This document shows positions 1-7,157 of a stretch of DNA of 7,157 nucleotides, in pieces; the stretch's first letter is position 1, and each line of letters starts with the position of its first letter. A program made the translations under genes and the position numbers. Under the pieces are notes generated by a model, which saw nothing but the letters and a program-made list of their open reading frames with translations, ran no database searches and was not told where the DNA came from. Source of the stretch: Hyphomicrobiales bacterium (GTDB lineage Bacteria; Pseudomonadota; Alphaproteobacteria; Rhizobiales; Aestuariivirgaceae); contig JALVRJ010000042.1 of assembly GCA_027031305.1 (NCBI GenBank), positions 1 to 7,157 on the forward strand. The letters run 5' to 3'.

Positions 1-23
1 GGGCTATCCTAGATAAAGGGGTT

Positions 24-160
24 GCTGTTTCACAACTCATTGAATGTCAAGCACGGCCCTACGGGCCGCCGCGTAGCGGTTTCATGCTTGACATTCAATG
101 AATTGCGAAAAGAATGACAAAGAAGCGCCAATGGCGAAAAATCGCCATTGGCGCTTCTCT
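24..160 (-). repeat. Structured intergenic repeat, copy A (nested palindromes)
   Basis: A composite element related to a second copy at 4664-4797. A 26-bp inverted repeat (28-53 with 85-110) pairs at 24 of 26 positions. It encloses two small hairpins, 54-68 (6 bp, loop TAC) and 69-79 (4 bp, loop GTA). Ten bases further on is a perfect 17-bp hairpin (121-137 with 142-158, loop AAAA). Against copy B, positions 24-36 are 13/13 identical, 40-51 and 87-98 are 12/12, and 104-137 are 32/34. The two stem mismatches are A-C on the plus strand, so they would be G-U pairs in a minus-strand RNA; this is why the minus orientation is preferred. It lies downstream of corC. The left boundary is uncertain because the window starts nearby. 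I do not recognise the family. Confidence 0.8.
109..160 (-). terminator. Terminator-like hairpin after corC
   Basis: A perfect 17-bp stem (121-137 with 142-158) and a 4-nt loop, with core GCGCCAATGGCGA. On the minus strand it is followed by a pyrimidine-rich run (TTCTTTGTCATTCTTTT), as expected of a Rho-independent terminator with an interrupted U tract. It lies about 160 nt beyond the corC stop and could end the miaB-phoH-ybeY-corC transcript. The plus-strand side (CTTCTCTCAACCC) is a poorer U tract. The hairpin is also part of repeat copy A, so termination may not be its only role. Confidence 0.6.
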
Positions 161-321
161 CAACCCTAAAAATCATGCCATGCAGATATTAAGAAATTAC
201 CATCATTTCAACGATATAAAGCGACACTGAGTGATTTGTCCAGGGCAGCCCCTTATGAAAAACAAGGGCTTGGGTGGGGGCGCGGGGCAGTCGCACCGGT
301 CAGACATCATGCGATCTGGCA
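161..321. other. Gene-free 3' flank of corC
   Basis: No credible coding region is visible here on either strand; the plus-strand reading frame that starts at 236 runs antisense through corC and is a shadow. Positions 161-235 are AT-richer than the genes around them. The only structure seen is an imperfect hairpin at 247-270 (AGCCCCTT with AAGGGCT, one bulge). It has no U tract on either side, so it is not a convincing terminator, but it could protect the 3' end of the corC mRNA. Confidence 0.5.
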
Positions 322-1356
322 TCAGGCCTCGTCATCCTGTGCGCGGACGGTCTCCGCCCTTTCGCGCAGCGCTCGCGGCAGCAACAGGCGCAGCTTCTTG
401 ATGCGGCGCGGATCGGCGTCAAGCACCTCGAACTCCAGGCCCTCGTCGAAGCGAACGATCTCGCCGCGCGGCGGCACCCGGCCCAGGCGGGTGAACAGCA
501 GGCCGCCGACGGTGTCCACCTCCTCGTCCAGGTCGTCGGGCAACAGGTCCATGCCGATGAGCCGCTCGAGTTCCGCCAGCTCCATGCGGGCGGAGACGAC
601 GTAGCCGCCCGGCACGGGAATAGCCTCCTGGTCGTGCTCGTCGGTGTCGTGCTCGTCGGAAATCTCGCCGACGATCTCCTCGATGACGTCCTCGATGGTG
701 GCGATGCCTTCCGTGCCGCCGTATTCGTCGATGACGATGGCCATATGGATGCGGGTGGACTGCATTTTCAGCAGCAGGTCGGCGGCGGGCATGGAGCTGG
801 GCACGTAGAGCACCGGCCGCAACAGTGACGAGGCTCCCACCGGCACGGCCAGCACCTGTCCGGATACCACGAGGTCGGGCATGGTGGCGACGGCGTCCTC
901 GGGCTGGCGCATGTGGGCGTGTTGCTTCAAGTGGCGCAGCAAGTCCTTGATGTGGACCATGCCGATGATGTTGTCCAGCGACTCGTCGTAGACCGGCAGG
1001 CGCGAATGCAGGGCGCTAGCGAACACCTCCATGAGCTCGGCCAGCGGCATGTCCGCCGGAACGGCCACGATATCGGCGCGCGGCACCAGGACATCCTCCA
1101 CGCGCAGGCCGGAAAAGGTGATGAGCCGGCCCAGCATTTGCAAGCTCTTGCGGTCCTCGGCCAGCTGGCGCCCGTTTTTCTCCAGGGCGGCGGACGGCAG
1201 GAGCTCCTCCAGCTGCGAGCACGCGGCCTGTTCCCTTCTGCCACCCAGCAGGCCACGCACCCATCGCCACAGGCCGCCCTCGCGTTCCTTCCGTGGCGAC
1301 GATGGCACGCCTTCCTCTTTCACGCGATTCAGCATTTCCCTGTTCATCGTTTTCAT
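322..1356 (-). CDS. corC: CorC/HlyC-family CBS-domain protein
   Basis: A 344-residue cytoplasmic protein of the HlyC/CorC family. Members have been linked to magnesium and cobalt efflux, but their biochemical role is not settled. Domains in order: a basic, low-complexity N-terminus (1-45); a first CBS repeat around 86-143 ([14 protein letters not shown], then [21 protein letters not shown]); a spacer of about 40 residues; a second CBS repeat around 183-237 with the family signature IDEYGGTEG and [12 protein letters not shown]; and the C-terminal CorC_HlyC domain (about 245-328). There is no DUF21 membrane domain, so this is the soluble CorC type. CBS pairs usually bind adenine nucleotides. 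It follows ybeY after 36 nt and is the last gene of the cluster here. Start codons at residues 1, 4 and 8 are all possible; no ribosome site is well spaced, so the first is kept. Confidence 0.92.
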   Translation of the reverse strand: MKTMNREMLNRVKEEGVPSSPRKEREGGLWRWVRGLLGGRREQAACSQLEELLPSAALEKNGRQLAEDRKSLQMLGRLITFSGLRVEDVLVPRADIVAVPADMPLAELMEVFASALHSRLPVYDESLDNIIGMVHIKDLLRHLKQHAHMRQPEDAVATMPDLVVSGQVLAVPVGASSLLRPVLYVPSSMPAADLLLKMQSTRIHMAIVIDEYGGTEGIATIEDVIEEIVGEISDEHDTDEHDQEAIPVPGGYVVSARMELAELERLIGMDLLPDDLDEEVDTVGGLLFTRLGRVPPRGEIVRFDEGLEFEVLDADPRRIKKLRLLLPRALRERAETVRAQDDEA

Positions 1357-1392
1357 CTTCGGCTGACGGCGGGGCGGGCCTGCCCACGCGGC

Positions 1393-2001
1393 TCATTCAC
1401 GCGGTTCGGCATATGGATCGGGCAGCCCGAGACGCGCCAGCGCGGCGCGCTCAAGGGCTTCCATGTGTTCCGCTTTCACCGCGTCCCTTTCGTGATCGTA
1501 TCCCAACAGATGCAAGATTCCGTGAATGACGAGCCAGCTGAGGTGTTCGGACAAATCCACGCCGCGCGTGGCGGCCTCGCGCCGCATGACACCGCCAGCC
1601 AGCGCCAGGGACCCCAATGGCCAGGGCACGTCGGGCACGAAGGGTGCCTCGGCGGCGGGAAAGGAGAGCACGTTGGTGGGCCTGTCTTGACCACGCCAGC
1701 GGGCATTCAGGCAGCGGATTTCCGCATCATCGGCAAGCAGGATCTCGATGCGCGGCGGCACGCCCTCCCTTTCCACCACCGCGCCGTCCGCCGCCGCCAC
1801 GGCCAGCGCGGCGGCCACGGCACGCCCGATGACGGCGTTCAGCTGGCGCCGCGGCAGCGGCCAGGCTCGCGGGGCGCTCACCTCCAACTCCACCACGGCC
1901 GCCGGCCCGTCTTGCGGGGTGGTGCCTGGCGGGGGCTTCCGGTCCGGAGCATCGGGGGCTTCGGGCGTGCCGCCAGCGGCCTTCTCCACGCGCGTGGTCA
2001 T
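1393..2001 (-). CDS. ybeY: Endoribonuclease YbeY (rRNA maturation factor)
   Basis: A 202-residue member of the YbeY/UPF0054 family. These are zinc-dependent proteins that act in 16S rRNA 3'-end maturation and 70S ribosome quality control in the cytoplasm. The zinc site is intact: HGILHLLGYDH at 160-170, with His160, His164 and His170. The preceding family motif RPTNVLSFP at 107-115 is also present. The first 35 or so residues are Pro/Gly/Ala-rich and unlike the family core, making the protein longer than E. coli YbeY (about 155 residues). The start overlaps the phoH stop by four bases (ATGA), which argues for translational coupling and supports this start. Pairing of ybeY with phoH is widespread and suggests a shared role in ribosome or RNA quality control. 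Confidence 0.95.
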   Translation of the reverse strand: MTTRVEKAAGGTPEAPDAPDRKPPPGTTPQDGPAAVVELEVSAPRAWPLPRRQLNAVIGRAVAAALAVAAADGAVVEREGVPPRIEILLADDAEIRCLNARWRGQDRPTNVLSFPAAEAPFVPDVPWPLGSLALAGGVMRREAATRGVDLSEHLSWLVIHGILHLLGYDHERDAVKAEHMEALERAALARLGLPDPYAEPRE

Positions 2002-3080
2002 GACGGGCGCGCCTCTTTCCTGGCCTCTTCGGCCTCGTGCGCATCGTAGGCCTCGACGATGCGTCCCACCAACGGATGGCGCACGATATCGGTCTCGTCG
2101 AAGCGCACCACGCGGACGCCCTCGACGTCCTCGAGGATGTCCACGGCGTGCTTCAGGCCAGAGGCAACGCCGGCGGGCAGATCGATCTGCGACAGGTCTC
2201 CGGTGATGACCATGCGCGCGCCTTCGCCCAAGCGGGTGAGGAACATCTTCATCTGCATGGCGGTGGTGTTCTGCGCCTCGTCGAGGATGACGCAGGCGTG
2301 CGAGAGGGTGCGCCCGCGCATGAAGGCCAGCGGGGCGATCTCGATGGCGCCTTCGGCCATCATGCGGCTGGCCCGCTGCGGCGTGAGCATGTCGTGCAGG
2401 GCGTCATAGAGGGGACGCAGGTAGGGGTCGACCTTTTCCTTCATGTCGCCGGGCAGGAAGCCCAGCTGCTCGCCGGCCTCCACCGCCGGGCGCGAGAGGA
2501 TGATGCGCTCCACCTCGCCGGCCAGCAGCAGGCCGACGCCGTGGGCCACGGCGAGATAGGTCTTGCCGGTGCCGGCCGGACCAATGCCGAAGACCAGCTC
2601 GTTCTTCTCCAGCGCCTCCAGGTAGCGCCGCTGGCCGGCAGAGCGCGGGCGGATGACCTTTCGCCGGGTGCGGATCTCGCGCGCAGGCGCCTTTGCCTGC
2701 TCCGCCGGCAGGGCGGTGAACAGGCGCAGGACGCCTTCCACTTCCGCCGTGTCGATGTCGTGGCCCTTTTCCGCGCGCTCGTAGAGCTCGCCCAGAACGT
2801 CGCGGACAATGGCGCGGTCGCGCGCGGTGCCGCCGCGCAAGGTCAGATGATTGCCGCGCGCCAGAATGTCCACGCCCATGCGATGCTCGATGAGGGTGAG
2901 ATTGCGGTCATGCTCGCCGAAGACCAGGCCGGCCAGGTGGTTGTCCTCGAAGGACAGCGTGATGTCGATGTCCGATCCGGTTGCGGCGCCCTCGGCCCGA
3001 TGCCGCCCCGCCGGGGCCGTTTCCGCTCGCCGTGTTTGCAGGTGCTTGTGCAGTGAGTTCATTCCCTTCGTTGTCATCAT
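1998..3080 (-). CDS. phoH: PhoH-family ATPase (YbeZ-like)
   Basis: A PhoH-like P-loop ATPase, 360 residues from the start chosen here. Visible motifs: an N-terminal nucleic-acid-binding-type region with ITLSFEDN, Walker A GPAGTGKT at 167-174, the family segment GFLPGDMKEKVDPY, Walker B VILDEAQN at 264-271, and TGDLSQIDLP after it. E. coli YbeZ interacts with YbeY, and this gene overlaps ybeY by ATGA. The frame stays open to an ATG at 3227 that overlaps the miaB stop, giving 409 residues. That extension lacks family similarity that I can see. By a rough hand count its third-position GC is near 60 percent, well below the gene core, and it has no ribosome site, so I treat it as probably untranslated. 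ATGs at 3077 and 3062 are alternatives. The one at 3062 has AAGGGA directly abutting it, which is too close. Confidence 0.94.
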   Translation of the reverse strand: MMTTKGMNSLHKHLQTRRAETAPAGRHRAEGAATGSDIDITLSFEDNHLAGLVFGEHDRNLTLIEHRMGVDILARGNHLTLRGGTARDRAIVRDVLGELYERAEKGHDIDTAEVEGVLRLFTALPAEQAKAPAREIRTRRKVIRPRSAGQRRYLEALEKNELVFGIGPAGTGKTYLAVAHGVGLLLAGEVERIILSRPAVEAGEQLGFLPGDMKEKVDPYLRPLYDALHDMLTPQRASRMMAEGAIEIAPLAFMRGRTLSHACVILDEAQNTTAMQMKMFLTRLGEGARMVITGDLSQIDLPAGVASGLKHAVDILEDVEGVRVVRFDETDIVRHPLVGRIVEAYDAHEAEEARKEARPS

Positions 3081-3158
3081 TGCCGTTGGATATTGGCCCG
3101 AACGGACGCCGGAAACGGCACGGTGGTCGCGTTCCGGGCGCGCGGTTTGACTGCCCAC

Positions 3159-3187
3159 AGCATATTCCAATCCGGGCATGGCGTAAA
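3159..3187 (-). promoter_or_regulatory. Possible internal promoter before phoH
   Basis: On the minus strand TTTACG and TATGCT are separated by 17 nt, each matching 4 of 6 bases of the sigma-70 consensus. The site lies between the miaB stop and the favoured phoH start at 3080 and would give a leader of roughly 70 nt. It makes sense only if the ATG at 3227 is not the true phoH start. This is a match by eye and could be chance. Confidence 0.25.
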
Positions 3188-3223
3188 AATGGCGAAGGGT
3201 GTTTTCACCATGCACCAAGCCCT

Positions 3224-4621
<1,398 letters not shown>

Positions 4622-4663
4622 GCGCTCATTCGCCTTTTCAGGGGCTTTCGTGGATAGCCCTTA

Positions 4664-4797
4664 GCTGTTTCACAACGGCTTGAATGTCAAGGGCGCGAAG
4701 CGCCGCCTTCGGCGGGTAAACCCCTTGACATTCAAGCCGTTGCGAAAAAAATGGCAAAGAAGCGCCAATGGCGATTTGTCGCCATTGGCGCCTTTCT
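4664..4797 (-). repeat. Structured intergenic repeat, copy B (nested palindromes)
   Basis: The second copy of the element at 24-160, in the same orientation. The 26-bp inverted repeat (4668-4693 with 4722-4747) pairs at 25 of 26 positions. Its only mismatch, A4672 against C4743, is at the same place as one in copy A. Inside are two small hairpins, 4694-4702 (CGC-GAA-GCG) and 4703-4715 (CCGCC-TTC-GGCGG). The follow-on hairpin is 4762-4774 with 4779-4791 (13 bp, loop TTTG). Five base pairs of the long stem differ from copy A on both strands yet still pair. It fills most of the gap between ubiE and miaB and ends 43 nt before the miaB start codon. The family is not one I recognise. Confidence 0.82.
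4745..4797 (-). terminator. Terminator-like hairpin after ubiE
   Basis: A 13-bp GC-rich stem (4762-4774 with 4779-4791), followed on the minus strand by TTCTTTGCCA and a run of seven T (4745-4751). It lies about 95 nt past the ubiE stop and is oriented to end the ubiE transcript before miaB. On the plus strand it is followed by CTTTCTTCGATAAATTTCTT, so it might act in both directions. The stem core is the same as in the hairpin at 121-158. Confidence 0.65.
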
Positions 4798-4885
4798 TCG
4801 ATAAATTTCTTGCCAAGTAATGCTTCGACATTCCGTTCTTATGTTAGCCAGACGCGTGCGCCAATTAATCCTTTCGCCCCATCCG

Positions 4886-5653
4886 TCAGATCTTCCAACC
4901 CCAGTGCATGGCGACCACGCCACCGGTCATGTTGCGGTAACCCGCGCGCTCGAACCCGGCATCGCGTATCATCTGCAAAAACGTGTCCTGGTTGGGAAAG
5001 CGGCGAATGCTTTCCACCAGATATCGATACGGCCCGCCATCGCCCGTGACCTCCTTGCCCACGGCGGGGATGACGGTGAAGGAGTAGGCATCATAGAGCT
5101 CCTGCAACCCCGGAATGGCCAGCTGCGAAAACTCCAGGCACTGGAACCGCCCGCCGGGCTTCAAGACGCGGTGCATCTCGCGCAAGGCGATATCGATATG
5201 CGGCACGTTGCGGATGCCAAAGGCAATGGTGCAGGCGTCGAACGTATTGTCCGGGAAAGGCAGGGCCTCGGCGTTGGCGGTGACGAAATGCAGCTGCTCG
5301 GGGCGGCTTTCACCTTGCGCGCGCGTGCGGCCCTCGTGCAGCATGTCGTAAGAGCTGTCGGCCAGTGTCACTTCCGTTCGCGGCCCGCCATGATCGACGA
5401 TGCGGAAGGCGATGTCGCCGGTGCCGCCGGCGACGTCGAGCACGTGAAAGGGCGTGGTCTTCGGCACGTGCAGGGCGGCGACGAAATCGTCCTTCCACAG
5501 CCGGTGCAGACCAAATGACATCAGGTCGTTCATCTCGTCGTAGCGGCGCGCGACCTGCGAGAAGACCTCGTTCACCAGCTTCTGCTTCTCGTCCTCGGCC
5601 ACCTCGCGGAAGCCGAAGGAAAGGGTGGCGCCTGCGTCGTCGGGGCGGGCCAT
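4886..5653 (-). CDS. ubiE: Demethylmenaquinone/ubiquinone C-methyltransferase UbiE
   Basis: A SAM-dependent class I methyltransferase that C-methylates the benzoquinol ring in ubiquinone synthesis (and demethylmenaquinol where menaquinone is made). It works at the membrane face in the cytoplasm. The 255-residue form matches the family length of about 250. Motif [11 protein letters not shown], is at 71-80. The family motifs [11 protein letters not shown] (38-48), NAEALPF (127-133) and GIRNVPH (146-152) are present. [10 protein letters not shown] is at 161-170, and the C-terminus shows [13 protein letters not shown] and [11 protein letters not shown]. The frame is open to an ATG at 5737. I prefer 5653 because GGAGA lies 8 nt before it and a likely promoter covers 5709-5737. 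It stands alone: ubiB, a common neighbour, is not next to it, and repeat copy B follows it. Confidence 0.95.
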   Translation of the reverse strand: MARPDDAGATLSFGFREVAEDEKQKLVNEVFSQVARRYDEMNDLMSFGLHRLWKDDFVAALHVPKTTPFHVLDVAGGTGDIAFRIVDHGGPRTEVTLADSSYDMLHEGRTRAQGESRPEQLHFVTANAEALPFPDNTFDACTIAFGIRNVPHIDIALREMHRVLKPGGRFQCLEFSQLAIPGLQELYDAYSFTVIPAVGKEVTGDGGPYRYLVESIRRFPNQDTFLQMIRDAGFERAGYRNMTGGVVAMHWGWKI

Positions 5654-5661
5654 GGCAGCAT

Positions 5662-5666
5662 TCTCC
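5662..5666 (-). promoter_or_regulatory. Shine-Dalgarno site fixing the ubiE start
   Basis: GGAGA on the minus strand, 8 nt before the ATG at 5653. This is the best-spaced ribosome site seen for any gene in the window. It supports the 255-residue product over the 28-residue longer reading. Confidence 0.7.
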
Positions 5667-5708
5667 ACAACAAAGGCCCATTGCGTCGGGCCGTTGCCTT
5701 CTTTCCCC

Positions 5709-5737
5709 GTTATATGGCGGTGGAAAGACAGGCGCAA
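5709..5737 (-). promoter_or_regulatory. Likely sigma-70 promoter of ubiE
   Basis: On the minus strand TTGCGC (3 of 6) and TATAAC (5 of 6) are separated by 17 nt. The implied transcription start near 5702 gives a 5' leader of about 50 nt to the ATG at 5653. The alternative upstream ATG at 5737 falls inside this promoter, which fits the shorter protein. Confidence 0.5.
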
Positions 5738-5843
5738 TGCACGGGGGAAGCAGGGACCGGGGCCCCCTTAAGAATTTGGCAATATCTCCCGTAGCAAGGT
5801 AAGTTCGTGGAAGTGCAACTCTTGATGGAAATGGCGAAGCGGC

Positions 5844-6794
5844 ATGAACCGGGGCACGGCGACAACCATCTGGGCGGCCTTGTTGCTGGCCACCTTGGCC
5901 AGCGAGGCGGAAGCGGCGCAACTGAATTGCAGGTTCCGCGTCGACAACATCGATTTCGGCGATGTCTACGTCCTTTCCGGCAGTGGATATTCCTCCACCG
6001 GCAACGTGCGCGTGCGCTGCCGAGGCAATCCCTTCCAGAATGTCACCATCTGCCCCAACATCGGCACGGGCTCCGGCGGCACGACCATGAATCCCAGGCA
6101 ACTGGACAAGTGGGGCTCGAGCACGGCGAAATTGAACTTCAACATCTTCTGGCCGTCCGGCTCGAACATCTGGGGAAGCTTTCCCGGGCCGCCGACGCCT
6201 CCGGTGTGGCACATCCAGCTAGACGCCACCGGCCGCAAGACGGTGAACTACGCCATGCCAGCGGAATTGTTCGGTGGCCAGCAGACGGCTCTGGTGGGCG
6301 TTTACTATTCGAACTTCAACAATTACACGGCATTCGATTATCTCGACGGCACGCATGGCGACTGTTCCGCCGCAACCAAGAGCCGCTCGCCGCGTTTCAG
6401 GGTTCGGGCCAGGGTGCGGAAGGAATGCCTGGTGTCGGCCACGGACATGGACTTCGGCCAGGCAGGCAGCCTCAACGCACCGGTGGACGCCACCGCCACC
6501 ATCACCGTGCAATGCAACAACGACCTGGCCTACAAGATCCGCATCGACGGTGGGCACACCGGCACGACGGACCCGGAAAACCGCAAGATGACCAATGGCA
6601 CGCAGGACATCACCTATGGCATATACCGTGACGCGGCGCGCACGCAGGGCTGGGGGCGGTGGAACAGCAACGACGTGAACGCCACCGGCACCGGCTACGC
6701 GCAAACCTTCACCGCCTATGGCCGGGTATTCGCCCAGCCAACGCCGCCGCCCGGGGTCTACACGGACACGCTTACGGTGACGGTGGTGTATTGA
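5844..6794 (+). CDS. Secreted two-domain spore coat U (SCPU) protein
   Basis: A 316-residue exported protein. Residues 1-24 form a signal peptide: MNRG, a hydrophobic stretch (IWAALLLATLA), then AEA before the likely cut. Two SCPU-type beta domains follow. The first (about 26-174) is divergent: NIDFGDVYV, with Cys29, Cys59, Cys70 and Cys174. The second (about 193-316) is canonical: DMDFGQAGS, Cys195, Cys224, YGIYRD, YGRV, and the closing GVYTDTLTVTVVY strand. SCPU domains are typical of archaic chaperone-usher pili. The two-domain size resembles tip subunits such as CsuE, so an adhesive or surface role is inferred. No chaperone, usher or pilin gene is visible. A stop codon in frame at 5823 leaves the ATG at 5844 as the first possible start. 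Its ribosome site is weak. A poor promoter match (TTGGCA at 5776, TAAGTT at 5800) precedes it. Confidence 0.85.
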   Translation: MNRGTATTIWAALLLATLASEAEAAQLNCRFRVDNIDFGDVYVLSGSGYSSTGNVRVRCRGNPFQNVTICPNIGTGSGGTTMNPRQLDKWGSSTAKLNFNIFWPSGSNIWGSFPGPPTPPVWHIQLDATGRKTVNYAMPAELFGGQQTALVGVYYSNFNNYTAFDYLDGTHGDCSAATKSRSPRFRVRARVRKECLVSATDMDFGQAGSLNAPVDATATITVQCNNDLAYKIRIDGGHTGTTDPENRKMTNGTQDITYGIYRDAARTQGWGRWNSNDVNATGTGYAQTFTAYGRVFAQPTPPPGVYTDTLTVTVVY

Positions 6795-6822
6795 ACCGGG
6801 GGAACGAAGGAAGCCTGAGCAC

Positions 6823-6841
6823 GGCGGGAGTGACGCCCGCC
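6823..6841. terminator. GC hairpin between SCPU gene and tRNA
   Basis: GGCGGG and CCCGCC flank a 7-nt loop, making a perfect 6-bp stem 28 nt after the SCPU stop and 12 nt past the tRNA CCA. The SCPU and tRNA genes converge here, so a shared bidirectional terminator would fit. Neither side carries a U tract, so it may only slow polymerase or protect RNA 3' ends. Confidence 0.3.
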
Positions 6842-6853
6842 AGGAAAGGAAAA

Positions 6854-6928
<75 letters not shown>

Positions 6929-6978
6929 AAGGAAAAACCGGATGGCGCGGGGCGCGCCAAGGGGTGTTCGTGGCTGCG

Positions 6979-7007
6979 CTTATGGCCCGATTTGGCGTCG
7001 ATTTCAA
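6979..7007 (-). promoter_or_regulatory. Possible promoter of tRNA-Thr
   Basis: On the minus strand TTGAAA and CATAAG (4 of 6 matches each) are separated by 17 nt, placing a start near 6972, about 44 nt before the mature tRNA 5' end. It lies in the gap after the partial gene at the right edge. It is a match by eye only. Confidence 0.35.
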
Positions 7008-7051
7008 GTCCCAATCGGAACGACGAAAACGCCTGCGGAGTCGCCCGTGAA

Positions 7052-7157
7052 CTATGGCTTTTGCATCTGATTGGCGGCTGAGGGAGGCGGAGCGAAGGCC
7101 AGCTGCAACAGGGCCAAAAGGATCGTGATGATCCAGTTGATCAGCAGCCGGAAATTG
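7052..7157 (-). CDS. C-terminal end of a membrane protein (partial)
   Basis: The last 34 codons of a reading frame that enters from the right edge and stops with TAG at 7052-7054. The visible end has a hydrophobic stretch, LLINWIITILLALLQLAFA, which looks like one transmembrane helix. It is followed by a short polar, proline-rich tail ending in NQMQKP. The start and most of the protein lie outside the window, so the family cannot be told. The other open frame on this strand is polar and runs through the tRNA, so it is unlikely to be real. Confidence 0.45.
   Translation of the reverse strand, partial: NFRLLINWIITILLALLQLAFAPPPSAANQMQKP

Noticed and set aside
40..98. TTGA-TCAA dyads as FNR/Dnr boxes
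   Set aside because: The FNR-type site is TTGAT-N4-ATCAA; here the half-sites are separated by only 3 nt, so the spacing is wrong.
85..116. Plus-strand promoter using TTGACA in the right arms (89-94 and 4726-4731)
   Set aside because: No acceptable -10 box lies 16-18 nt downstream in either copy (AGAATG, AAAATG).
24..160. CRISPR or tandem repeat array
   Set aside because: There is one unit at each of two distant places, with internal dyads rather than regularly spaced direct repeats, and no cas genes.
913..2049. Long plus-strand open frames over the cluster (913-2049, 2037-3056, 2981-4657)
   Set aside because: They are antisense to corC, ybeY, phoH and miaB, have His/Arg/Gln-rich compositions typical of reversed high-GC genes, and show no family motifs.
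4732..4923. Small frames inside repeat copy B and its flank
   Set aside because: They translate the palindromes and show no ribosome site or protein-like pattern; the RNA or DNA structure explains the sequence better.
5310..6212. Minus-strand frame of 300 codons across the ubiE-SCPU gap
   Set aside because: Arg/Pro-rich shadow of ubiE and the SCPU gene, without motifs; it crosses the divergent promoter region.

Overview
The window is high-GC bacterial DNA. Its protein families and gene order point to Pseudomonadota, most likely Alphaproteobacteria. The grounds are the MiaB N-terminal motif GCQMNVYD, the run miaB-phoH-ybeY-corC, a long insert between the two CBS repeats of CorC, and a UbiE of alphaproteobacterial type. 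No species can be named from the sequence alone.

Layout. Positions 1-321 hold no gene. They carry the 3' flank of the corC transcript and one copy (A) of a structured repeat. Positions 322-4621 are a minus-strand housekeeping cluster, transcribed right to left: miaB (tRNA ms2i6A synthesis), phoH/ybeZ (PhoH ATPase), ybeY (rRNA maturation endonuclease) and a corC/hlyC-like CBS protein. Positions 4622-4885 hold the second repeat copy (B). Then comes ubiE (minus, 4886-5653) with its own promoter and Shine-Dalgarno site. Diverging from ubiE is a secreted protein with two spore coat U (SCPU) domains (plus, 5844-6794). A tRNA-Thr(GGT) gene follows on the minus strand. The right edge holds the last 34 codons of a minus-strand gene whose product ends in a membrane segment.

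How the genes work together. MiaB, PhoH and YbeY all serve RNA and translation quality, and phoH/ybeY overlap by ATGA, so the cluster is probably an operon. lnt, which often follows corC, is not next to it here. UbiE methylates quinone precursors for respiration. The SCPU protein looks like a pilus-tip or surface subunit, but no chaperone or usher gene is in view.

The most notable item is the pair of intergenic elements at about 24-160 and 4664-4797. Each has a 26-bp inverted repeat enclosing two small GC-rich hairpins, followed by a near-identical terminator-like hairpin. Between the copies five stem base pairs change on both sides at once, so the fold appears to be maintained. Nearly every arm is itself a small palindrome with a 3-nt centre. 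I do not recognise this family.
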